DNA from: an uncultured Capnocytophaga sp.
Lineage (GTDB): Bacteria > Bacteroidota > Bacteroidia > Flavobacteriales > Flavobacteriaceae
DNA length: 64,000 nucleotides
Assembly: GCF_937936315.1 (NCBI RefSeq)
Contig: NZ_CALGWU010000056.1
Span: 1 to 64,000, forward strand
Direction of reading: 5' to 3'
The notes beneath the pieces were generated by a model. The model was given only the letters and a program-made list of their open reading frames with translations, made no database searches and was not told the origin of the DNA. Numbering within the stretch: the first letter of the stretch is position 1; every line of letters starts with the position of its first letter. Positions 43,624 through 50,749 of this stretch are shown here, in pieces. The position numbers and the translations under genes were made by a program.

Positions 43624-44679
43624 ATGAACCAAAGTAAAATCAAAATAGCTTTTATATTACCCTCGCTCACTAACGAAGGCCCCATCATTGTCGCTAAAGA
43701 TATCATTCAAGGACTTATAAGCAAAGTCGATCTAATAGAGGTCTATTATTTCGACCAAAAAGACGACCCTATTTCTTTCCCTTGTAATACCTATAGAATT
43801 TCTTTCTTTCAGAAAATTGATTTCAATAAATACGATGTAGTGCATACGCACATGCTCCGCCCTGACCTTTACATTTGGTATCACCGAAAAAAAACTCATA
43901 AATCTAAGTTCGTATCCACCCTACATCAGTTCATGTATCAAACTCTAAAAAATACCTATAATAGAGTTGTAGCATTCATTTTTGAAAAAGTATGGATAAA
44001 CGCCCTTAAAAAACAAGATCAGATAGTATACCTCTCTCATATAATGGAGCATACTTACAAAAATCGTATAAAAAAAGCAAGTAACGTAATTTATAACGGT
44101 AGAACTTTTTCTAAAGAAATAATAAATGCCCCTGTAGAAGAACATTCAAAACTATTAGCCATCAAAAAACAGTTTAAAATCATAGGCATTCACTGTATGG
44201 TTACCAAAATAAAAGGCGTACACCAAACGATATTAGCCCTAAAGTATTTACCTGACTATTTTTTCATAGTGATAGGAGAGGGGGCTGAAAAAGAAAATTT
44301 ACAAAAATTAGCAAATGAACAAAGTGTAGCCGATAGATGTTTATTTTTAGGCTACAAAAAGAACGCTATTAGTTACTTGAAGTATTTTGATGTATATGCT
44401 GCAACCTCTTATTCCGAGGGGTTTAGCCTCTCACTTATTGAAGCAGGACAATGCAAATTACCTACCGTATGTTCTAATATTGCTATTTTTAAAGAACAAT
44501 ACAACCAAAATGAAGCCGTTTTCTACCAGTTAGACAACATCCCCTCTTTAGCCAATGCTATCACAAAAGCATATAATAACAAACAGCAATACGCTACAAA
44601 TATATATAATCGTGCCATAAATGATTATAGTATTGAAAATATGTGTAATCAATATTTAAAACTATATTGCAAAAACTAA
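43624..44679 (+). CDS. GT4-type glycosyltransferase
   Basis: Protein of 351 residues, GT-B fold. KIAFILPSLTNEGPIIVAKDI at the start, VVHTHMLRPDLY, then FVIGEG-type sequence (VIGEGAEKENLQ), FLGYKKNAISYLKYFDVYAATSYSEGFSLSLIEA split around the E-x7-E motif. Its TAA overlaps the next ATG by one base. Donor unknown. Confidence 0.87.
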   Translation: MNQSKIKIAFILPSLTNEGPIIVAKDIIQGLISKVDLIEVYYFDQKDDPISFPCNTYRISFFQKIDFNKYDVVHTHMLRPDLYIWYHRKKTHKSKFVSTLHQFMYQTLKNTYNRVVAFIFEKVWINALKKQDQIVYLSHIMEHTYKNRIKKASNVIYNGRTFSKEIINAPVEEHSKLLAIKKQFKIIGIHCMVTKIKGVHQTILALKYLPDYFFIVIGEGAEKENLQKLANEQSVADRCLFLGYKKNAISYLKYFDVYAATSYSEGFSLSLIEAGQCKLPTVCSNIAIFKEQYNQNEAVFYQLDNIPSLANAITKAYNNKQQYATNIYNRAINDYSIENMCNQYLKLYCKN

Positions 44680-45545
44680 TGAAACTCTCAGCCTCCATAG
44701 TTTTATACCAAACAGACCTTACACCATTAAAAAAGGTCATCGATAGCTACTTCGCTTGCAAAAGTGAGGATCTACAGCTGTTCCTTGTAGACAACTCCCC
44801 CACCGATCTCCTCAAAAAAGTACTAACAATGTACCCCGATAAGGAAATTCACTATATTTTCAATAACCAAAATATGGGCTATGGAAAAGCTCATAATGTC
44901 GCTATCAAAAAAACTATAGAACAAGGCCTCCCTTATCACATAGTCCTAAACCCCGACCTTATCATACAAGAAAATACCCTCGAAAAACTTACCCTATATA
45001 TGAATGAGAACCCCGAGGTAGGTAATATAATGCCTAAAATTATATATCCTAACGGACAACTGCAATACCTCTGCAAACTCCTGCCTACTCCCATCGACCT
45101 GTTCTTTAGACGATTTAACCTCATCCCTTTTAAAAAATGGAAAGAAAATAATAACAAACATTTCGAACTACACGCCTTCGGATATAACAAAATAATGAAT
45201 ATCCCAATCCTTTCAGGCTGCTTTATGTTCTTGAGAACCAAAGCCCTTGAAAAAGTCGGACTATTCGACGAAAATATATTTATGTATCTCGAAGATTTCG
45301 ACCTAAATCGCCGAATACACCGCGACTACAAAACCGTATTCTTCCCCGATGCCGTTGTCGTTCACGAATACCAAAAAGCATCCTATAAAAATATCAAACT
45401 ATTAAAAGCTCACATCAAATCAGCAATCTATTACTTTAATAAATATGGATGGTTTTTCGATAAAGAAAGAAAATCTGTAAACACCCAAACCCTCCAAGAA
45501 ATAAAAAAACTAAACAATAACCACTCCATCAACCATTTAACATAA
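44679..45545 (+). CDS. Family 2 glycosyltransferase, rhamnosyltransferase-like
   Basis: Protein of 288 residues from the ATG at 44679, which overlaps the previous stop in TAATG; a TTG at 44667 is less likely. GT-A fold: SASIVLYQTDLTPL, FLVDNSPTDLL, NQNMGYGKAHNVA, and VLNPDLI where the DxD position reads NPD, as in WbbL-type enzymes. GCFMFLRTKALEKVGLFDENIFMYLEDFDLNRR holds the catalytic ED-D region. It is the last gene of the locus. Confidence 0.87.
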   Translation: MKLSASIVLYQTDLTPLKKVIDSYFACKSEDLQLFLVDNSPTDLLKKVLTMYPDKEIHYIFNNQNMGYGKAHNVAIKKTIEQGLPYHIVLNPDLIIQENTLEKLTLYMNENPEVGNIMPKIIYPNGQLQYLCKLLPTPIDLFFRRFNLIPFKKWKENNNKHFELHAFGYNKIMNIPILSGCFMFLRTKALEKVGLFDENIFMYLEDFDLNRRIHRDYKTVFFPDAVVVHEYQKASYKNIKLLKAHIKSAIYYFNKYGWFFDKERKSVNTQTLQEIKKLNNNHSINHLT

Positions 45546-45584
45546 TACCCCTGTTACAAAACTGTTACCTGTCGTTACAACTTT

Positions 45585-45615
45585 TTGCACATCCCCAAAA
45601 TTCACCCCAATTTTG
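45585..45615 (+). promoter_or_regulatory. Possible weak promoter
   Basis: TTG at 45585-45587 and CAATTTTG at 45608-45615, 20 bases apart. The -7 box has CA in place of TA. It would give a leader of about 150 bases for the gene at 45771. Confidence 0.3.
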
Positions 45616-45663
45616 CACCGTAAAAGTTAGGAAATAAAGTTCAGAAATGAAATAGGAAATAGA

Positions 45664-45707
45664 ATAGTGGTCAGCCCCTCTGGACAGGCTGACGTGTCCA
45701 GCACTAT
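45664..45707 (+). repeat. Compact set of interleaved inverted repeats
   Basis: Outer pair ATAGTG (45664-45669) and CACTAT (45702-45707); pair one GTCAGCC (45670-45676) and GGCTGAC (45687-45693); pair two CTGGACA (45680-45686) and TGTCCAG (45695-45701). Pairs one and two interleave, so they cannot both form a simple hairpin. Only four of 44 bases are not in a pair. Confidence 0.6.
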
Positions 45708-45708
45708 C

Positions 45709-45729
45709 CACTTTTCACTTTTCACTTTT
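45709..45729 (+). repeat. Seven-base tandem repeat, three copies
   Basis: CACTTTT three times. The reverse complement of this unit (AGTGAAA phase) is repeated four times at 46648-46675. Confidence 0.7.
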
Positions 45730-45770
45730 CCCTAACTCCTAATTATGAACAATTTTAAAATCAAACAAAA

Positions 45771-46334
45771 ATGGCAAAAAGTATTAACAACATCGTAACA
45801 GAAGGCCTTTCAGGTCGAATTGGTAAACAAATCGTGTTCAGTCAACGCAATGGCGAAACCATCGTTTCTAAATTCCCAGTACGCACCAAAAAGCCTACCG
45901 CTAAACAATTAGCACAGCAAACAAAATTCTCAAAGGCTATCACCTACGGCAAAAACGCTTTGCAAGACAATGCGCTTAAAGAAGCCTACACCACCGAAGC
46001 CCTCAAACGCAAAGGTGTAACAGCCTACAACCTCGCTGTCGCCGATTTCCTCAAAGCTCCCGTGATAGAAACCGTAGACGTCTCAGCCTACAAAGGTCTT
46101 GCAAGTGGAGAAAAAATAGCGATTGCAGTAACCGATAATTTTAAGGTAACCAAAGTGAAAGTAGCTATCGTAGGTAGCGACGAAAGTACCGTAGAACAAG
46201 GTGAAGCAACACTCCGAGAAGGCAAATGGATCTATAGCACCACCGCTACCAATACTTCTCTCTCAGGCGATAAAATAGTCGTAACCGCTACCGACCGCCC
46301 CGGTAACCAAACCACTAAAGAGATAACTCTCTAA
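45771..46334 (+). CDS. Hypothetical protein, DUF6266-like N-terminus
   Basis: Protein of 187 residues, no signal peptide or membrane segment. Residues 1-50 (MAKSINNIVTEGLSGRIGKQ, then VFSQRNGETIVSKFP and TAKQLAQQTKF) are reminiscent of DUF6266-type proteins of Bacteroidota, a guess from pattern only. Residues 95-187 look like a beta-sandwich (Ig-like: KVKVAIVGSDES, KIVVTATDRPGNQTTKEITL). GC-rich codons compared with the glycosyltransferase genes. It stands alone between the polysaccharide locus and tRNA-His, with a strong terminator after it. Function unknown. Confidence 0.7.
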   Translation: MAKSINNIVTEGLSGRIGKQIVFSQRNGETIVSKFPVRTKKPTAKQLAQQTKFSKAITYGKNALQDNALKEAYTTEALKRKGVTAYNLAVADFLKAPVIETVDVSAYKGLASGEKIAIAVTDNFKVTKVKVAIVGSDESTVEQGEATLREGKWIYSTTATNTSLSGDKIVVTATDRPGNQTTKEITL

Positions 46335-46366
46335 AAATTACCCGTTACCATAACATCCATTAAAAA

Positions 46367-46404
46367 AACAATAGGTTCACCTCTCAAAAGATGAACCTAT
46401 TGTT
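46367..46404 (+). terminator. Terminator after the hypothetical gene
   Basis: AACAATAGGTTCA and TGAACCTATTGTT form a perfect 13-base stem with a 12-base loop, preceded by an A run and followed by CTTATAATTT. It probably works in both directions. Confidence 0.75.
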
Positions 46405-46469
46405 CTTATAATTTCACTCTTTAGTATCTTTAGCTTATAGCAAGTAAGTTTTCTAAAGTGTAGACATAA

Positions 46470-46495
46470 AAAAATACGCTCTAAGGCGTATTTTT
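46470..46495 (-). terminator. Terminator after tRNA-His
   Basis: AAAAATACGC and GCGTATTTTT pair fully around a six-base loop. On the minus strand it lies 18 bases after the tRNA and ends in a T run. Confidence 0.8.
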
Positions 46496-46513
46496 ATTAG
46501 GTTTTTCCCTTTG

Positions 46514-46588
<75 letters not shown>

Positions 46589-46607
46589 ATCTTTATTTTT
46601 TCGGGGG

Positions 46608-46638
46608 CAAAAGTAATACCTTTTTTTGAAACTACCAA
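46608..46638 (-). promoter_or_regulatory. Promoter for tRNA-His
   Basis: On the minus strand TTG (46636-46638) and TACTTTTG (46608-46615), 20 bases apart, ending 19 bases before the tRNA. Confidence 0.7.
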
Positions 46639-46647
46639 ACTTTTTTA

Positions 46648-46675
46648 AGTGAAAAGTGAAAAGTGAAAAGTGAAA
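46648..46675 (+). repeat. Seven-base tandem repeat, four copies
   Basis: AGTGAAA repeated four times without mismatch, just upstream (minus strand) of the tRNA-His promoter and downstream of rfbC. Confidence 0.8.
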
Positions 46676-46695
46676 AGTTCGTATAGATTTGATTT

Positions 46696-47241
46696 TTAAA
46701 TACTTGTTAATTGTGATAAGAGAGGGGCTTTTTCATCTTTTGCCGATAGAATAATATCTTTTTCGGGCAGTTGCCAATCTATCCCTATAGTAGGGTCGTT
46801 CCAACGTACACTTCCCTCGCTCTGTGGAGCGTAGTAGTTGTCGCATTTGTACTGAAAAATAGCTTCTTCACTGAGTACTGCAAAACCATGTGCAAAACCA
46901 TGTGGAATAAAAAACTGTCGTTTGTTTTCCTCACTAAGCACTACTGATTCGTATTGCCCAAAGGTGAGAGAGTCTTTGCGCAAATCTACTGCTACATCCA
47001 ATACTTTGCCTTTCACTACGCGCACTAATTTGGATTGTGCGAAAGGTGGTTTTTGGAAATGCAAGCCGCGCAATACGCCATAGCTGGATTTTGATTCGTT
47101 GTCCTGTACAAATGTGATGGGGGCTACTTGTTCGTTGAAACGCTGTTGTGAAAACGACTCGAAAAAATATCCTCTGTCGTCAAAAAATACTTGTGGTTCT
47201 ATAATCACCACACCTTCTAATTTAGTTTTGATTACTTTCAT
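46696..47241 (-). CDS. rfbC: dTDP-4-dehydrorhamnose 3,5-epimerase
   Basis: Protein of 181 residues, RmlC cupin. It makes dTDP-4-dehydro-L-rhamnose. Motifs: EPQVFFDDRGYFFESF, FVQDNESKS, GVLRGLHFQKPPFAQSKLVR, FIPHGFAHGFAVL and YYAPQSEGSVRWNDP. Catalytic His is in RGLHF. It stands without rfbA, B or D, unlike the usual cluster, and overlaps the esterase-like gene by 20 bases. Confidence 0.93.
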   Translation of the reverse strand: MKVIKTKLEGVVIIEPQVFFDDRGYFFESFSQQRFNEQVAPITFVQDNESKSSYGVLRGLHFQKPPFAQSKLVRVVKGKVLDVAVDLRKDSLTFGQYESVVLSEENKRQFFIPHGFAHGFAVLSEEAIFQYKCDNYYAPQSEGSVRWNDPTIGIDWQLPEKDIILSAKDEKAPLLSQLTSI

Positions 47242-48466
47242 CAGTGGGGGTTTGTTCGTCTATGGGGTCTGAAATTTCCTCTACAATTTTTTTAGATTTT
47301 TTAGAGGATTTTCCTAAGTTTCTATTGCTTTTGAGTGCATTAATACGCTCGGTAATGAGGTCACCAGTAATGAAATCTATGTTGGATTCAGTATATGATT
47401 TCTGATAAACTTTCAAAGCTTTTTTATAATCTTCTGTTTTTTCGTAGTATTCGGCAAGGAAAAAGTTAGGCATAGCGGTTTTTACATAGCCATTGCTTTC
47501 TACATATTTTGCTAACTTTCTAAGTGATTCCCAATCAGCAGCCGATTTGATAGCGGTGTAGGTTGCCATTATATCGTTGAGCAATGGTTTCTTTTTGAGT
47601 CCGATATACTGTTCAATAGTGTTGTACTTGTTCTCTAAATATTCAAAAATATTGTTGCTAAGGGTTTCCATTTGGGTTTTGTATTCCTTGCCACCTATGG
47701 GTTTGTAGATATCAAAACACTCGTCGAACGCTTGTGCGATTCCTTGTAATTTGCTGGAGTTGATGGAGTTTCCTTTCATATCGGCAAAGCGATAGACTAC
47801 CGATTCGTGTAAGGGTACAGAACGCAAGCCTTTTTCAAAATTGATAGTTTTATCGTAGTTGAGTTTGTTTTCTATATCGGCAGTAGCCATATAGTAATAC
47901 AATCGGTGTTGATCTTTTGATGCTCCCATAGCAAGAGCACTGGCAAATTCGGGTGCCATACGCGGTATAACCGTAGGGTTTAAACTTACGTACATACTGA
48001 AAGGCGACTTAGGGTTGAGCAGGTAGTAGTTAATTAAGAAACCAGCTTCTTCAGATGCTACAATTCCTTTGAAGTTGGCGATAGGGTATTTGCCTTGTAT
48101 ATAGGGTACTAATTCATTGGAAATAAACTCGAAATAGCGCGCAGACTCATTCATAGGGCGTCCTACCTCATCAATAACAGCTACTTCTTCTAACTTTTCA
48201 TCGAATACACCTACTACTATACATTTGGGCATTTCCTGAAATTGCTCATAGTAGCGCACAGCAGTTACCACAGGCTCCATTAGGGTGTTGGCATTTAGCA
48301 CTACTATGAGTGGGTAGGTTTGTTTATCGGTGTAACCAGCGGGTTTGTAGATACCTAATTTCTGACGATTGCCGGTTTTGCCAGAGGTGAAAGTTTCGTT
48401 GCTAATTTGAGCAAAAATACTTTGTGCCATTAGTATGGCCATAAGGAGTGTACATAATTTCTTCAT
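47222..48466 (-). CDS. Exported esterase-like protein (alpha/beta hydrolase, atypical)
   Basis: Protein of 414 residues from the ATG at 48466, giving a clean signal peptide (MKKLCTLLMAILMAQSIFAQ). Residues 20-270 resemble the esterase D/enterochelin-esterase group (KLGIYKPAGYTDKQTYPLIVVLNA). At the nucleophile elbow the expected GxSxGG reads GIVASEEAG, so the active site is altered. Residues 320-390 contain TPR-like helices (FFLAEYYEKTEDYKKALKVYQKSY), and the tail is Lys/Ser then acidic. Function uncertain; it may be a binding protein. Confidence 0.65.
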   Translation of the reverse strand: MKKLCTLLMAILMAQSIFAQISNETFTSGKTGNRQKLGIYKPAGYTDKQTYPLIVVLNANTLMEPVVTAVRYYEQFQEMPKCIVVGVFDEKLEEVAVIDEVGRPMNESARYFEFISNELVPYIQGKYPIANFKGIVASEEAGFLINYYLLNPKSPFSMYVSLNPTVIPRMAPEFASALAMGASKDQHRLYYYMATADIENKLNYDKTINFEKGLRSVPLHESVVYRFADMKGNSINSSKLQGIAQAFDECFDIYKPIGGKEYKTQMETLSNNIFEYLENKYNTIEQYIGLKKKPLLNDIMATYTAIKSAADWESLRKLAKYVESNGYVKTAMPNFFLAEYYEKTEDYKKALKVYQKSYTESNIDFITGDLITERINALKSNRNLGKSSKKSKKIVEEISDPIDEQTPTDESNQN

Positions 48467-48576
48467 CTGCATAGATTTTTTTGTTTGAGCGTACAAAATA
48501 ACTAAAAAAGGCTTATATAAAAAAGTTATCCACTGCTTTTTAACGAAACTTTAACGGAGGGAGGGTAATTTACTAA

Positions 48577-49401
48577 TTATACTGATACTTGTGCTTTAAT
48601 GGCGGGATAGGGATCGTAGCCTTCTAAACGGAAATCCTCGTAATCGAAAGCAAAAAGGTCTTTTATAGCTGGGTTGAGGTGCATAGTAGGCAGTTCACGA
48701 GGGGTACGGCTGAGTTGCAAAGCTACTTGTTCGCGATGGTTGTTGTAGATGTGTACGTCGCCAAAAGTATGCACAAAATCACCTATTTGCAAATCACATA
48801 CTTGGGCAAGCATCATTGTCAGTAGGGCATATGAGGCTATGTTGAAGGGTACTCCTAAAAACACATCGGCGCTGCGTTGATACAACTGACAAGAGAGCTT
48901 GCCATCGGCAACATAGAACTGAAAGAGGGCGTGGCAAGGCGGCAAGGCGGCTTTGCCGTTGGCTACATTCTCGGCAAACGATTTCCCTGTATCGGGTAAT
49001 ACCGAAGGATTCCAAGCTGATACAATAATGCGGCGGCTTTCAGGGTTGCTTTTAAGGGTTTTGACTACGGTTTTTATCTGGTCGATAGCTTCACCATTCC
49101 AATTACGCCATTGAGCACCATATACAGGACCAAGGTCGCCGTTCTCATCAGCCCATTCATTCCAAATGCGCACGCCGTTATCGGTAAGGTATTTGATATT
49201 GGTATCGCCCTTTAAGAACCACAAGAGTTCGTAAATAACTGATTTTAGATGGACTTTTTTAGTAGTAACTAAAGGGAATCCCTTGCTGAGGTCAAAGCGC
49301 ATTTGGTAACCGAACACGCTGGTAGTACCGGTACCAGTGCGATCGTCTTTAGAATAGCCATTTTCGAGGATATGGCGCAAAAGGTCGTGATATACTTTCA
49401 T
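48577..49401 (-). CDS. thyA: Thymidylate synthase
   Basis: Protein of 274 residues. It methylates dUMP to dTMP with methylene-tetrahydrofolate. Catalytic C156 in LPPCHALFQFYV, then CQLYQRSADVFLGVPFNIASYALL, and R21 in DDRTGTGT. An insertion of about 15 residues before the active cysteine (DTGKSFAENVANGKAAL) explains the extra length over the E. coli enzyme. Confidence 0.96.
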   Translation of the reverse strand: MKVYHDLLRHILENGYSKDDRTGTGTTSVFGYQMRFDLSKGFPLVTTKKVHLKSVIYELLWFLKGDTNIKYLTDNGVRIWNEWADENGDLGPVYGAQWRNWNGEAIDQIKTVVKTLKSNPESRRIIVSAWNPSVLPDTGKSFAENVANGKAALPPCHALFQFYVADGKLSCQLYQRSADVFLGVPFNIASYALLTMMLAQVCDLQIGDFVHTFGDVHIYNNHREQVALQLSRTPRELPTMHLNPAIKDLFAFDYEDFRLEGYDPYPAIKAQVSV

Positions 49402-49545
49402 TTTGATATAATAGCCTCACCCTTGTTTTCAGCATACTCTCTTCTGAGTATTCAGAGGTTTCTCCCAAGGGGATTGTAGCAATAAGTGAGTGTTTATAAG
49501 GTATAATAACTAGTGCTAAATCTATATTTAGATATTAGCAGGGCG

Positions 49546-49576
49546 CAAAAGTACGGATAATTTGTCAATTTGCCAA
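49546..49576 (-). promoter_or_regulatory. Promoter for thyA
   Basis: On the minus strand TTG (49574-49576) and TACTTTTG (49546-49553), 20 bases apart. Its -33 box lies two bases from that of the divergent promoter for the plus-strand glycosyltransferase. Confidence 0.65.
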
Positions 49577-49599
49577 TTTGCTAAATATTTGTATCTTTG
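49570..49599 (+). promoter_or_regulatory. Promoter for the lone glycosyltransferase
   Basis: TTG at 49570-49572 and TATCTTTG at 49592-49599, 19 bases apart, 25 bases before the ATG at 49625. The -7 box lies inside an upstream open extension of the gene, which excludes the earlier start. Confidence 0.75.
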
Positions 49600-49624
49600 C
49601 CTTCTTAACAAAAAAAATTATACG

Positions 49625-50749
49625 ATGAACATTGCTCTCGATGCTAAAAGGGCTTTTCATAATTTCCGTGGTTTAGGTAACTATAGCCGTGATCTGATTC
49701 GTATGCTTCAAGAGCATAAGGTAGGGCATTTGTACCTATTCAACCCTCAAAAACGCAAATTTTTAGGGGTAAAAATTGATGAAAATACTACTGAAATCAC
49801 TCCTCAATCTTTCTTTTGGCGCAAATTTAAAAGTCTTTGGCGCAGTTTGAGAATCACCGATATAGCTCAAAAACTACCCATAGATCTCTACCACGGGCTT
49901 TCGGGAGAAATTCCCAAAGGTATCGCTCAGCATTTGCCTACGGTGGTAACTATTCACGACCTTATTTTTATGCGCTACCCCCAATGGTATTCGTATTTTG
50001 ACAGAAAAATTCACTATAAAAAGTTTCTTTATGCTGCCCAAAACGCCCAGCATATCATCGCTATTAGCGAACAGACGAAACGCGATATTATTACTTATTT
50101 GGATGTTCCCGAAGAGAAAATTACGGTAGTATATCAAGGTTGTCACAAGGCGTTTAAGCAAACATATACTGAGGATGAAAAAGCTGCTATACGCCAAAAA
50201 TATCAGCTTCCTAAACGTTTTGTACTGAATGTGGGGGCTATAGAATCTCGCAAAAATGCTCTCGAAATAGTAAAAGCTATTGACCCTCTTGAAGATATAT
50301 CGCTGGTATTGGTAGGCAAGCCCACTCAATACTACGAGGAGATAAAGAGGTATTGTGAGGCGCATAACCTCAGTGAGCGTGTGCAGTTGCTCAGCGGGGT
50401 ATCAATGGAAGATTTGGCAATTATCTACCAGTTAGCAACCGTGTTCTGTTATCCCTCAGTGTTTGAAGGCTTTGGCATTCCCATTATAGAAGCCTTATTT
50501 TCTAAAACGCCCGTTATCACTTCTAAGGGCAGTTGTTTTCCCGAAGCAGGAGGAACTCATTCTATCTATGTGAATTTAGACCGAGCGGCTACCGAAATAC
50601 GCGAGGCTATAGTGAAAATCACTACCGATGAAGCGCTGCGCACTCAAATGATTGCCAAAGGCTATCACTATGCACAACGCTTTACTGATGATGCTGTATT
50701 TCAGGAACTAATAAAAGTTTATAATCAGGTAACAGGGAATAGGAGTTAG
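49625..50749 (+). CDS. GT4-type glycosyltransferase
   Basis: Protein of 374 residues, GT-B fold. It starts MNIALDAKRAFHNFRGLGNYSRDLI, has VVTIHDLIFMRYPQWYSYFDR, and carries the donor-site block VFCYPSVFEGFGIPIIEALFSKTPVI split around the E-x7-E pair. It resembles mannosyl/rhamnosyltransferases of LPS synthesis. It lies outside the main locus with its own promoter and so may act in LPS core or a conserved glycan. Its stop and that of the convergent gene share TTAG at 50746-50749. Confidence 0.87.
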   Translation: MNIALDAKRAFHNFRGLGNYSRDLIRMLQEHKVGHLYLFNPQKRKFLGVKIDENTTEITPQSFFWRKFKSLWRSLRITDIAQKLPIDLYHGLSGEIPKGIAQHLPTVVTIHDLIFMRYPQWYSYFDRKIHYKKFLYAAQNAQHIIAISEQTKRDIITYLDVPEEKITVVYQGCHKAFKQTYTEDEKAAIRQKYQLPKRFVLNVGAIESRKNALEIVKAIDPLEDISLVLVGKPTQYYEEIKRYCEAHNLSERVQLLSGVSMEDLAIIYQLATVFCYPSVFEGFGIPIIEALFSKTPVITSKGSCFPEAGGTHSIYVNLDRAATEIREAIVKITTDEALRTQMIAKGYHYAQRFTDDAVFQELIKVYNQVTGNRS

